This document shows, one piece after another, positions 20,435 through 30,083 of a DNA stretch of 64,000 nucleotides. Numbering within the stretch: position 1 is the stretch's first letter; each line of letters starts with the position of its first letter. The stretch spans positions 13,709,501-13,773,500 of the forward strand of contig OY821745.1 of NCBI GenBank assembly GCA_963682055.1. Direction: 5' to 3'. A model generated the notes under the pieces. The model did not search any database. It was not told where the DNA came from and saw nothing but the letters and a program-made list of their open reading frames with translations. This DNA comes from Primula veris (lineage: Eukaryota; Streptophyta; Magnoliopsida; Ericales; Primulaceae). The translations under genes were made by a program, and so were the position numbers.

Positions 20435-21227
20435 ATATCGGGTCGATATAGTTTACTGTGCAATACATTCTCAATTGCAATATCTTAATCGTTGGTTTAG
20501 TGCCCGTGCTATAGAGTTGTTAAGTTTAAGCTCTACATTAAGCCCTCATAGTCATTCTTCGACTTTAAAATTTATGATATTTGTGAGTTACAGAGAAAAT
20601 TTTATCATAAAAACTTTAGAAGGGTTGATAAAGAACAACTAAGGGTTGAAATTCAAGTTTACGAGCACGTAGTGGTAAAAATGCTGAGTACAAGGGCTTG
20701 AAGACTATTTCGACCCTTCGTCGATTGTTAGTAAGTAAGAACATGCCAACGACTTTTCAACTTTTGTATAGGGTGATTGTATTGGTGCTTACTCTTCCAG
20801 TTTCAACATCAAGCTTTGAAGGATCAATTTCGGCTATAAACTTATCAAAACATGTATTCGAAACAAAATGGAAGATGAGTTTCTACGGACTATATAATGC
20901 TATATATTGAGAAGGAAACTCCTTATATAACTGCTACATACTCCATCAATGATATATTTGCAAAAAAGCGAACACCTCAATTCCTACTTTTTAGATTAAG
21001 TTGTCATATTTGATTCTATAAATCTAGTGCAAGATGTTTTGCGAGTACATGGGAAAACTTTTGTATAATCATGTATTTTTTGGAAATCTTTTGTATAATA
21101 ATGTAATTTATGTAAGTCGGTGACTATGTTATGTAATCCAGTAACTTGGTTAATTTGCCCATTATTATCATTTTTATAAGAATTCTAAACCCACCGTCCC
21201 CACCCCCAACAAATTCGTGGTTCCCTC

Positions 21228-21794
21228 TTATATAACATAAAAATTGGACCCGAATATGTCTATTCGGATATGAATCGACCCACTCTTTATTAGAGGGTAC
21301 CCAATGTTAAAATCCAAAAACCCATGGTCTAAGAGAGCTTTCCTAACAGGTCATTATCTATAAAGGTACAGCCCAGTAGTAAAGGTCCACAATGGAAAAA
21401 CCCATGAGGTGGCGCCTAAGATGGCGACATTTGTCAACATCCTATGAAGCACAATTGGCTATAAATAGCCAAGTACCCCCCCTAAAAGAAGGACCCTGAA
21501 ATATATCAAAAAAATATAGAGAGAAGAAAAGAAAATAGAAAAACTTGTCAAAACTTATCACACTATAAAGCATACCGAGCAAGATAAATAACCGAGTACT
21601 GAAGAGAAGGAGAAAGACCAAGATTTAGATTAAATTACTAATCCGAGCACAAGTGCAATAGGAAATTGTAAACCGAGCAACTATAATTGACGAGCAATAT
21701 TAAAGATCCAAGAAGTGTTCAATAATTATCGTCTTTTACTTATTATATTATCGTTGAAAAACATATCGCACCCCTCAAAGATTATGCTTTATCA
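21228..21794 (+). repeat. 5' LTR of the Tat element
   Basis: 567 bp, ending CTTTATCA. The start TTATATAACA is a mutated version of TGATAGAACA seen in the 3' LTR. It contains CTATAAATAGCC, a good TATA box, at about 21460. Confidence 0.93.
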
Positions 21795-21796
21795 AA

Positions 21797-21814
21797 TGGC
21801 GCCGTCCCCGGGAA
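21797..21814 (+). other. Primer-binding site
   Basis: TGGCGCCGTCCCCGGGAA, two bases after the LTR. It is close to the TGGCGCCGTTGCCGGGG site used by Tat elements with an arginine tRNA. Confidence 0.85.
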
Positions 21815-21873
21815 TCATCTAGTTCCCAGCTAGTTTCGAAATCGAACACCAATACTCTATCATACGAGCAACA

Positions 21874-23763
21874 ATGGCAAATACCAATGAAGAAACCCGC
21901 CCAGAGGAAGTAGGAACAACATCTAACCAAGAAGTCTCAATCCGCCGAGACGAGCTAGCATATCTCATCGACATCCAAGACCGCTACGAGGCGCTCCAGA
22001 CCGGCTCTAGACCGACCATCTCTAACATCCAAACCAACCGACCTCCTCCAGTCGACGGGTTCGTCGACGAGAACCCTACAGACTCAGAGGACGAAAGAGC
22101 GCTGTCCGCGGCAAGGCGCGCAGGGGAAACCTTGCCAGACAACCGCCACTTTAACAATGCAGTGCCAAGCTCAAGGGCCCACCTGCCAGCAGCCTCGGTC
22201 AATTCCAGCTCCTACCATGTTCGTCTTCAAACGAATGAAGCCCACCGGTTTGGCATGCCCGAGGACTTTGTACTCGAACAAACGTCCCGACCACCGATAC
22301 TCCCACCGCGTATAATTACACCGTCCACGGTCAAAGTACAACCCATTATTCCCCAAGCAGGGAACGAGGCCGCATTAACACTAGCCGAGCGTGGTCACAA
22401 TGCCCAGCTTCAAGCTCAGCTGGCCGCATGCATGTCAGCCATGGCGGAAGCAGGTATCACAATACCGTCCACCCAAACCGCCAATGCACATACCGACCCC
22501 CGACACGTGGCCGAACACATGATACAAGGATACCCCGACAAGGGGAACATATCCCAAGGATGACCCCAACAGCCGTCGGTCGCCAAGATGCTCCTCGGGG
22601 ACCTATCCCCAACAAAAACCCGAACAACGATAGATACCCCGAGCACAGGGTCGTTGTAGGATACTACCCACAACCTCACTATGGGGAATACCCTCCCCCC
22701 CCCCCCACTACCAAGCACCGGATGAAGCATTCCAACAGGCTTGGGACGTATGCCAAGAAACTCCATGCACCGAGCAAATCACTCGGCACCGCAATCCTGT
22801 GGGGTTCATCATCCCCGAATTCAAGCTCTATAATGGAAAGAGTTGCCCAATTGATCATCTGTGCCACTACAAAACCAGGATGGAGCTGTGGAGTGATGAC
22901 GCTGCACTGATGTGCAAGTTTTTCAAAAACAGTTTGGGCCAAGAGGCTTCGTCGTGGTATCACAAACTGCCACGGGAATCCATAGGAAGCTGGACGGAAC
23001 TTCTCCGTGCGTACTCCACCCGATATGCTGCTCATCGAAAGAAGAAGGTCAACATCGACACCCTTCTGAAAATGGCGATGCTGCCGAATGAACGACTCAA
23101 TGATTATTACATACGTTTCATCGACGTGGCAAACCAGATTCCGCAGTACGCGAATAATATAGCCATCCAAAACTTTATCAACTCCATCCCCAACGGCTAT
23201 TGGGCGAGAAAGAAGTTCATAGGCAAAAGCTTTCCGACCACTGACGTTCTGCTTGCCTTTTGCACCCACCTCACCGATAAGAATGAGGAAATGCGACTTC
23301 TCAACCAAACTCTGCCGAGAAGAGAGACGGTCCGAGCAGCCCAGGTGGACCGCAAGAGAGCTAAGAACAATCTGGGGGAAACGGTCCTGCAAACCAGGTG
23401 GGACAAAGGTCCCGAGGTCCAGCGAAGGGTAGAGCGACCCTGAGAGCCCGAGCCTAAACCGCTCCAGATCGCCTACCCAATGCCCCCCAAACCACTTCAA
23501 CAAGGTCGGTTCCAAGAGAGGGAACACCGAAAAAACTTTGAACTGGTCGAGCTGCGATACACTTTTAACCGACCGTTCGCTACCCCCCCCCCCCCCCCCC
23601 CACCCCACCCAATCTAAGAGACTCCAAGTTCTTCTGCGCTTATCATGAGGATCACGGCCACCTCACCGAGCGCTGTCGCAATCTGCTGTGGAAGATGAAC
23701 ACATGGGGTGATGCGGGATACCTCAACAAGTTCATCAAGGGCGCTGGGAACAAAGGCAAATAG
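21874..23763 (+). pseudogene. gag: gag of the Tat element (frame-broken)
   Basis: It starts MANTNEETRPEEVG. The first frame runs to 22563. After a 12-C run (22695-22706) the frame with EAFQQAWDVC and then VGFIIPEFKLYNG continues; this is the capsid-type Retrotrans_gag domain, with SWYHKLPRESIGSWTEL and AMLPNERLNDYYIRF. A 19-C run (23583-23601) lies in the proline-rich linker. The knuckle-like CAYHEDHGHLTERC follows (C-x2-H-x4-H-x4-C) and a TAG ends the frame at 23761. The frame breaks lie close to the C-runs, which points to slippage. Confidence 0.88.
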
Positions 23764-23811
23764 CTAGCCATCGAGGGATTCGACAGTCGACAAGGCAAAA
23801 CAATTAACGTC

Positions 23812-24360
23812 GTGCATCTGTCAAGACCCAAGACCACGGGAGGGGAAAGATCACAACAGCGGCAACTGGCGCACTTTGGGCAAGTAGCCAAGGCATCACA
23901 GGCGTCAACTTCTAAGTGGCAGTGCACGCCGCAGCGACACCCGCCCATTTCTTTCTCGGATCTTGACGAAGAAGGGGTGATATACCCCCACGGGGACGCC
24001 ATTAACCTCCGCATCCAAATTGGCATGGACACGGTCAGCAGAGTGCTTGTCGACCAAGGAGCCTCTTGTGATATCATGTACAAGGAGCTTTTTGACAAAA
24101 TGGAGCTCAAGATGCAAGATCTACAGCCCACCGACGTCACACTAACCGGGTTCATCTCTGGGACGACTAAACCGTTGGGAAAGATCGTCCTTAATGTTAC
24201 AACGGGATCCGTATCAGTCCTCGTGGAATTCTTGGTGGTCAATGACAATTCAGGCCACAATGCGATCTTGGGCCGACCATGGCTTCATGCCATGCGGGCC
24301 ATTCCTTCGACATACCACCAGAAGGTGAAATACCCTAATGCTAAGGGGGAAATCGAGACA
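23812..24360 (+). pseudogene. Aspartic protease domain of pol
   Basis: It contains VLVDQGASCDIMY, corresponding to the VDxGSSADI active-site block of Tat proteases, followed by NAILGRPWLHAM, the typical ILGRPWL block. D-Q-G replaces the usual D-(S/T/G)-G or D-G-G core, so the active site appears altered. It lies in an open stretch that runs to 24756. Confidence 0.85.
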
Positions 24361-24649
24361 GCCCGAGGGTGTCAAGAGGATTCGAGACGCTATGAAGACA
24401 TCACCGCTACTCTAAAGAGACAGCTGGTTGTTGTCGAACAATCCACAAGAACGAGGAAGCTGCTCAACCAAATAGCCCGAGCTGAGAGGGTTGTTGAAGA
24501 ACAAGTAGGAGAGACGTTCTGGAAGGTGAGTATCCCTAATATGGACGAGGAACACTACTTTCTCATCTGCGATAGCCTTCCCAAAGGGGAATCCGAGGAG
24601 CTGGAAACGTTCCTCTTCAATAACATTGATAAATTCGCATGGAGCCCCA

Positions 24650-25361
24650 AAGACATGCCTGGCCTAGACCCTAAAACGGCATGTCACCACCTAAGTGTAA
24701 ACGCCGAGTATAAGCCAATAGCTCAAAGGAGCAGGAAAGTATCTGTCCAGCACTGAGCGGCTATAATTGCAGAAGTCTGAAAGCTGTTAGAAGCCGGAGC
24801 TATAAAGGAGGTGTTCTACCCAAAGTGGTTATCCAATCCGGTCGTCGTCCCTAAGAAGAACGGGAAGGAAAGAGTCTGTATAGACTTCACCAATCTGAAC
24901 AAAGCCTGACGAGGGATCCATTCCCCCTTCCAAGGATTGATCAACTGGTGGATGCGACAGTGGGAGCGGAAATGATGACCTTCCTCGATGCGTACTCGGG
25001 GTATCACCAAATCCCCCTCGCCCATGAGGATCAAGAAAAGACATCGTTCATATCGCCTTTGGGAAACTATTGCTATACGGTAATGCCGTTCGGCCTATGC
25101 AATGCGGGAGACACATACCAAAGGATGATAACGAAGGTATGCCGACAGCATATAGGGAAGACAATGGAGGTGTACATAGACGACATGGTCGTCAAAAGCG
25201 AAAGGGCCACATCCCAACTCCAAGATATTAAAGACTTCTTCCAAACATTGGGCAAGCATAAACTGAAGCTCAACGGAAGCAAGTGCGCGTTCGGCATCAG
25301 CAAAGGGAAGTTTTTGGGGCATATGGTCAGCCGAAGAGGAATAGATGCTAATCTCGACTAG
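24650..25361 (+). pseudogene. Reverse transcriptase domain of pol
   Basis: Blocks in order: WSPKDMPGLD, NPVVVPKKNGKERVCIDFT, FLDAYSGYHQI, VMPFGLCNAGDTYQRM and the catalytic YIDDMVVKS, then GKFLGHMVS. The catalytic aspartates are kept. Stops at 24754, 24778 and 24907 and a frameshift just after the last one inactivate it, and a TAG at 25359 separates it from the RNase H part. Confidence 0.93.
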
Positions 25362-26003
25362 ATCACAGCTCTGCAAAACCTAGCAGCACCCAAGAATAAG
25401 AAGAAGGTGCAAGAGCTCACGGGAATGATGGCAGCATTGAGCAGGTTCATCAGTCGATCCGCCGACAAGGAACGACCGTTTTTTGAATCACTCAAGAAGG
25501 ATAAAAAATTCGTGTGGGACTCGGAGTGTGAGGCTTCATTCAACAACCTCAAGGAGTACTTAAGGATGCTGCCGCTGCTGGTAAGGCCAAACAAAGGAGA
25601 TATTCTGGCATGTTACCTAGCAGTTTACACTACAGCTGTGAGCGCAGTCATCCTAAGAGAAGAAGGTCGAGAACAATTTCCGATCTACTTCGTCAGCAAA
25701 ACTCTGGTTGAAGCCGAAACACGGTACCTACCGTTGGAAAAGCTATGCTTGGCATTGGTCGTTGCTACCAGGAAACTGCCACACTACTTCATAGCTCACC
25801 AGGTCCAAGTCTACACAAAATTCCACATCAAGGAATCTCTTCAACAGACGGACATTAGCAGCCGAGTTGCGGTATGTGGGGTCGAACTATCCCAATTTAA
25901 TATCGAGTTCGCACCCCGACATGCCATAAAGGGACAAGTCTTGGCCGATTTCGTCACGGAGTTCACCGAAGGATATGACGAGCCATTGGCTATATCCCCA
26001 TAG
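25362..26003 (+). pseudogene. RT connection and first RNase H domain
   Basis: An open stretch with PFFESLKKDKKFVWD, the RNase H core ILACYLAVYTTAVSAVILRE, FPIYFVSKTL and YLPLEKLCLALVVA. The first RNase H is degenerate in Tat elements in general. It ends at a TAG at 26001. Confidence 0.9.
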
Positions 26004-26420
26004 TCACACTGGCAAATACATGTCGATGGATCAGCAACCAAGGACGGATCAGGAGCACGGATCGTCCTCAAGTCTAGTGAGGGCGCGATCATAGAGAAAA
26101 GCATCAAACTGGGCTTCCGAGCTACTAACAATGAGGCAGAATACGAAGCCATGATAAACGGCATGCTCATTTCCCGGTCCCTCGGATGCTCCCACTTAAC
26201 TGCGAATTCAGACTCCATGTTGATCGTCAATCAAGCCACCGGCGAGTACCAGGCCAAAGACGACAGAATGATCCTCTACCAGCAGAAAGTCCAGAGCTTA
26301 ATGGCCACGTTCGAGCAGTGCGAATTAATAAGGATCAATCGCACCGAAAACGCACATGCCGACGCCTTGGCAACCTTAGCCTCGACATTAACATTAGCCA
26401 ACACTCGGTCAATCATAGTG
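26004..26420 (+). pseudogene. Second, archaeal-type RNase H domain
   Basis: IHVDGSATKDGSGARIVL, then NNEAEYEAMINGM, ANSDSMLIVNQ and HADALATLAS supply the D-E-D-D residues of an active RNase H. This additional domain between RNase H 1 and integrase is diagnostic for the Tat lineage. It continues in frame into integrase. Confidence 0.93.
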
Positions 26421-27694
26421 GAACTTTTGGAAACCCCGAGCATCACCAAAATAATAGACCGAGAAACGTCAATTCAATACGAGCTAGGGTGGATGGACGA
26501 CATGATTCACTATCTACGAAACGGGACGCTCCCGGCGGACAAGATAAAAGCGTTGAAAATCACGAGAAAGGCCCCTCGGTTCTGGCTATCCGAGGATGAC
26601 AAACTGTATAAGTCCAGTTACCGAGGACCCCACCTTCTGTGCATCCGTCCCGAACTGCAACAGCCAGTCTTGGAAGAGATCCACGAAGGATCATGCGGAG
26701 CACACATCAAAGGAAGGTCCCTCGCTAACAAGACAATCACACAGGGATATTGGTGGCCTTATATCAAACGAGATGCCGACATTTATGTCCAAAGATGCGA
26801 CAAGTGCCAACGATTCGCCAAGATACCTCGGCTCCCATCCTCTATGATGACACCGGTATCGGCACCCTGGCCATTTTCCCAATGGGCAATTGATCTAGTC
26901 GGGAAGCTTCCTAAGGCACCCGGCAGCATTGAATATTTGATCGTAGCGACGGACTACTTCACCAAGTGGGTGGAAGCTAAACCTCTCCGAGAAATTAAAG
27001 CCCGCAATGTCAAACAGCTCATCTGTGAGCACATCATCATTAGTTTCGGTATACTATACGCCATCGTCGCAGACAACGGCACCAAGTTCAAGGACACCAA
27101 GCTACAACTTTGGTACGAAGAACTTGGTATCAGAAAGTTCTATTCAACTCCAATGTACCCACAGGGTAACGGCCAAGTAGAGGTGTCAAACTGAACTATC
27201 CTAGATGGAATAAAGACAACCCTGGAACAAGCAAAGGGGAGATGGCCCGAGCAATTACTTAACGTCTTATGGTCATGCCGAACTACGCCGAAGACGGGCA
27301 CCAAGGAAATCGGACTACCCACACTCCGAACAACTTTAGTCGAGCAGGGAAACAATGAACAAAGAATGAGAGAGGAGCTCGACATGTTAGACGAGAAACG
27401 AGAGATAACAGCCCTTACCCTAGCAAAGTACCAACAAAGCATCAAGCAAACCTATGACAAGAGGGTGAAAGGGACCAAGGAATTCATGGTAGGAAAACTG
27501 GTGCTACGGCGAGTAACGGTCTATACCAGAAACGAGATACACGGCAAACTAAGCCCCACCTGGAAAGGCCCATACGAAATCATTAAAAAAACAAGCCCAG
27601 TATCCTACAAGATCAAAAGCGTCCTGTTCGACAACAGCCGAGGAGAAAAGAATTCTTGGAACGTAACTAATCTTAAGAAGTACTACGTGTAAGC
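26421..27694 (+). pseudogene. Integrase domain of pol
   Basis: The zinc-binding HHCC region includes HEGSCGAH and RCDKCQRF. The catalytic core has WAIDLVGKLP, IVADNGTKF and GNGQVEVSN, the D-D-E residues all being present. A TGA at 27192-27194 follows VSN, where N-R or N-K would be usual. The C-terminal part (27366-27694) has KLSPTWKGPYEI and ends NLKKYYV before the TAA/TAAG end, the usual end of a Tat polyprotein. Confidence 0.92.
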
Positions 27695-27801
27695 TAGCTT
27701 ACCATCCCAGGTACTACCTTACCTCTGCTTTGTCATGACATTCTCTTTTGAATAAATGAAATATTTTGTCATGCTGTCTAACAAGTCCTCCAAGGAGGCA
27801 T

Positions 27802-28032
27802 GTGAAATTCCCAACATGGCATGTCTAAGAAAGTGCCTAGGAATACTGTGAAATTCCCAACATGGCATGTCTAAGAATGTGCCTAGGAATACTGTGAAAT
27901 TCCCAACATGGCATGTCTAAGAAAGTGCCTAGGAATACTGTGAAATTCCCAACATGGCATGTCTAAGAAAGTGCCTAGGAATACTGTTACTAATTCCCAA
28001 CATGGCATGTCTAAGAAAGTGCCTAGGAATCA
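27802..28032 (+). repeat. Five tandem 46-bp units
   Basis: Units start at 27802, 27848, 27894 and 27940, with a fifth slightly altered copy from 27986. The unit contains ATTCCCAACATGGCATG and GTGCCTAGGAATACT. Confidence 0.96.
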
Positions 28033-28106
28033 TAAGTCCTCAAACGTATCGGAGGCAACAGGGTTTGAGTCCCTAGCAAGTCCTCCAACGTACCGGAGAC
28101 ACACAT

Positions 28107-28310
28107 GCAGGTACCAATAAGCAAAAGTCAACCAAAGGAAAGCCAAACAAAGAGGCAAATATGCAGGTACCTGTAAGCAAAAGTCGAACAAAGAAAAGCC
28201 AAACAAAGAGGCAAATATGCAGGTACCAGTAAGCAAAAGTCAAACAAAGGAAAGCCAAACAAAGAGGCAAATATGCCGGTACCAATGAGCAAGAGTCAAC
28301 CAAGATTATT
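28107..28310 (+). repeat. Four tandem 56-bp units
   Basis: Units start at 28107, 28163, 28219 and 28275 with GCAGGTACC and contain GCCAA ACAAAGAGGCAAAT-type sequence; the fourth is partial. The array explains the overlapping minus-strand ORFs at 28030-28303. Confidence 0.95.
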
Positions 28311-28508
28311 GAATAGTTCTAGCCCGTGTTACGGAGGCGACAAAGTACCCAACGACGAAAACAACAAAGGAAACTCAATCCAGTCAATGAAATATCAACA
28401 AGACAATGAGAACATCCAGTACATGAATAAAGAAATAAAGCAAATAGTCCTCTCCCGCATTACGGAGGCAACAATGTTCGAAGAAAAATAAAGAAATCAG
28501 CTAAGAGG

Positions 28509-29152
28509 AGCTACTGCATGAGGAGCACGACAATAATTGACCGAGCACGACCTCTTCGTCATCCGTCGATGTATCCCCATCGGTCTCCTCACCATCAAAA
28601 CGTTCCTCAGAAATTAGGGCATTAAAGTTGGTCGTATGAGAACCAACACATCTCAACACCTCAAGCCGAGCGGAGAACTCGGCTACTTTTGCGATCTCAT
28701 GAGCATCCGCAACTTCCTTACGATGAGCGTCGTCGAAGGGAAGCTAACGGACTTCGGCCATGGCCGCAGATGCATCATACCTAGCTCGGGACAAACGGAA
28801 ATACTTCACCAACACATTGGCTCGGGTGACCAACGACTTTAATTTGCCAAAGTAGTTGCCTTTTAAACACCAATATCGGTCTAACCGGCACTCCTGAACT
28901 TTAACCACATGCTCGGCACGTTGAACGTACTCACAAAAAGACGCCGCCTGGGTCTTCAACTTTGCCTTAAGTCAGGCACACCGACCATGCAGTTTGTCAT
29001 TTTTGCCCATTAGGTCGATATAACGCCAATCGGCACGCACTTCACTAGCCACACCAGATGAGCCCTCGTCCCGGGCAGCACCAGTAGGTACTTGCCCCGG
29101 TCTAACAAGGCCCGGAGAACCAGCCTGGTGTGACGTAGTAGCATGTGCCTAT
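28509..29152 (-). pseudogene. Antisense coiled-coil ORF region, interrupted
   Basis: On the minus strand the open stretch starts after TTTATAG (an acceptor-like site) with AHATTSHQAG and includes LKTQAASFCEYVQRAEHV and LVTRANVLVKYFRLSRA. It ends in an acidic tail (EETDGDTSTDDEE). Stops occur near 28972 and 28747. Helical, charged composition suggests a coiled coil. No family was recognised. It may be a further exon of the antisense gene at 29283-29855 or a separate unit. Confidence 0.5.
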
Positions 29153-29282
29153 AAAACCAAAAAGAGGAGAAGGGAGGAGGAGATATGAATATTCGTCAAA
29201 AAATAAAGAAAAGACAGGAAATCGAAATAGAGAATACTTTTATATTAAGCTGCAAGTAAAAAACAATACAAGCTACTCAATC

Positions 29283-29855
29283 TTAGTCAGATAAGCCCTC
29301 GACAGAAGCCGAGGTCTCTAAGGCATCAGCAAAATGAATATCTCGCAGCGAGACTATTTGCGTCCCTAAACGATCCTTCACAGTCGCATCCAAGCGGTTC
29401 AAGGCAGCCGTGGTCTCAGTTACCCCAGCCATAGCATCAACCATACGCTCTGCTCGGGCAACACCACGCCTACCTTTCGCATGATCGTACACCTCTAGTG
29501 CACGACCTCGGGCCCAATATGCCTTGAAAAAAGATAGCAGCAAGTCGCCATCCTCATAAACGGCCCCCAACACCAAGTTCAAGCTCGTTACCCGGCCTCG
29601 GGCTTCATCCCGAGAGCGCCGAAGTGCACCAAGAAGCTCTTTGGCCTTTCCCTTGTTTGCAGTATAGTGGGCGGTCTTCTTGCTGAACTTCTCACCCAAC
29701 TTGTGCAACCGAGTAGATAAGTCAACGATATGGGCTTTTAACTCCTTAATCTCATGACAGGCCGAGCTAAGTTCTGCAATACAAGACGCACTAGGTTCCT
29801 CGGAACTATCTAACCGATCACCTACACTACCACTTAGTCGTGACCAGACCACCAT
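29283..29855 (-). CDS. Antisense ORF, coiled-coil protein of unknown function
   Basis: 190 codons, no stop. The central part (ACHEIKELKAHIVDLSTRL, LLGALRRSRDEARGRVTSL) is charged and helical. A TATA-like GTATAAAC lies on the minus strand at about 30012-30005, and an acceptor-like CATGTCAG precedes GTACCGG at about 29877, so the true 5' end may include a small upstream exon. The ORF lies antisense to the element, downstream of the main antisense gene. No known domain was recognised. Confidence 0.6.
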   Translation of the reverse strand: MVVWSRLSGSVGDRLDSSEEPSASCIAELSSACHEIKELKAHIVDLSTRLHKLGEKFSKKTAHYTANKGKAKELLGALRRSRDEARGRVTSLNLVLGAVYEDGDLLLSFFKAYWARGRALEVYDHAKGRRGVARAERMVDAMAGVTETTAALNRLDATVKDRLGTQIVSLRDIHFADALETSASVEGLSD

Positions 29856-30083
29856 GGCTAAAGGATTAACCGGTACCTGACATGATCGTCATGATCTTCA
29901 AACAGATGAAGACTAATAACAAGCAATAAGCAACAACCAAAAGCGATAAACAAAGCCAAATGACAATGAGGCAAGATATTATAAACTTTCACAAAAGAGT
30001 TTTGTGTTTATACAACAGCCCACAAGCCAGGCTCCAAAACAATACCTACATCAGCTAAAAACATTTACAAAAATGGCGTTGAA

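Larger units (their letters stand above)
18501..20960 (+). pseudogene. hAT transposase relic (DUF4371/TTF type) split by two MITEs
   Basis: Segment 1 (18501-18725) reads ELWDESKKGQMVLVMRFV and VTHVRDIVALTLK, matching the DE(S)..KKEQMALVLRYV and VHVSDTSALSLK blocks of DUF4371-type hAT proteins. Segment 2 (19091-19127) ends FDGAS, and segment 3 (19680 onward) resumes with ASNMQGEFN and CFAHRLQLALVASA; GYDGASNM is a conserved block and the break falls inside it. Later segments read YRVDIVYCAIHSQLQYLN and, at 20698-20910, YRVIVLVLTLPVSTSSFEGSISAI, the C-terminal dimerisation domain. Stops, frameshifts and a 32-bp tandem duplication (20371-20434) make it non-functional. Confidence 0.9.

Noticed and set aside
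22679..23608. 309-codon minus-strand ORF starting with a poly-Gly run
   Set aside because: It is antisense to gag, and its N-terminus is the complement of the C homopolymer; no domain in the minus reading.
28030..28303. Two minus-strand ORFs with a repeated LVPAYLPLCLAF motif
   Set aside because: They are translations of the 56-bp tandem repeat in two frames.
27802..28310. CRISPR-like regular repeats
   Set aside because: Units are head to tail without unique spacers, inside a plant retrotransposon; they are minisatellites.
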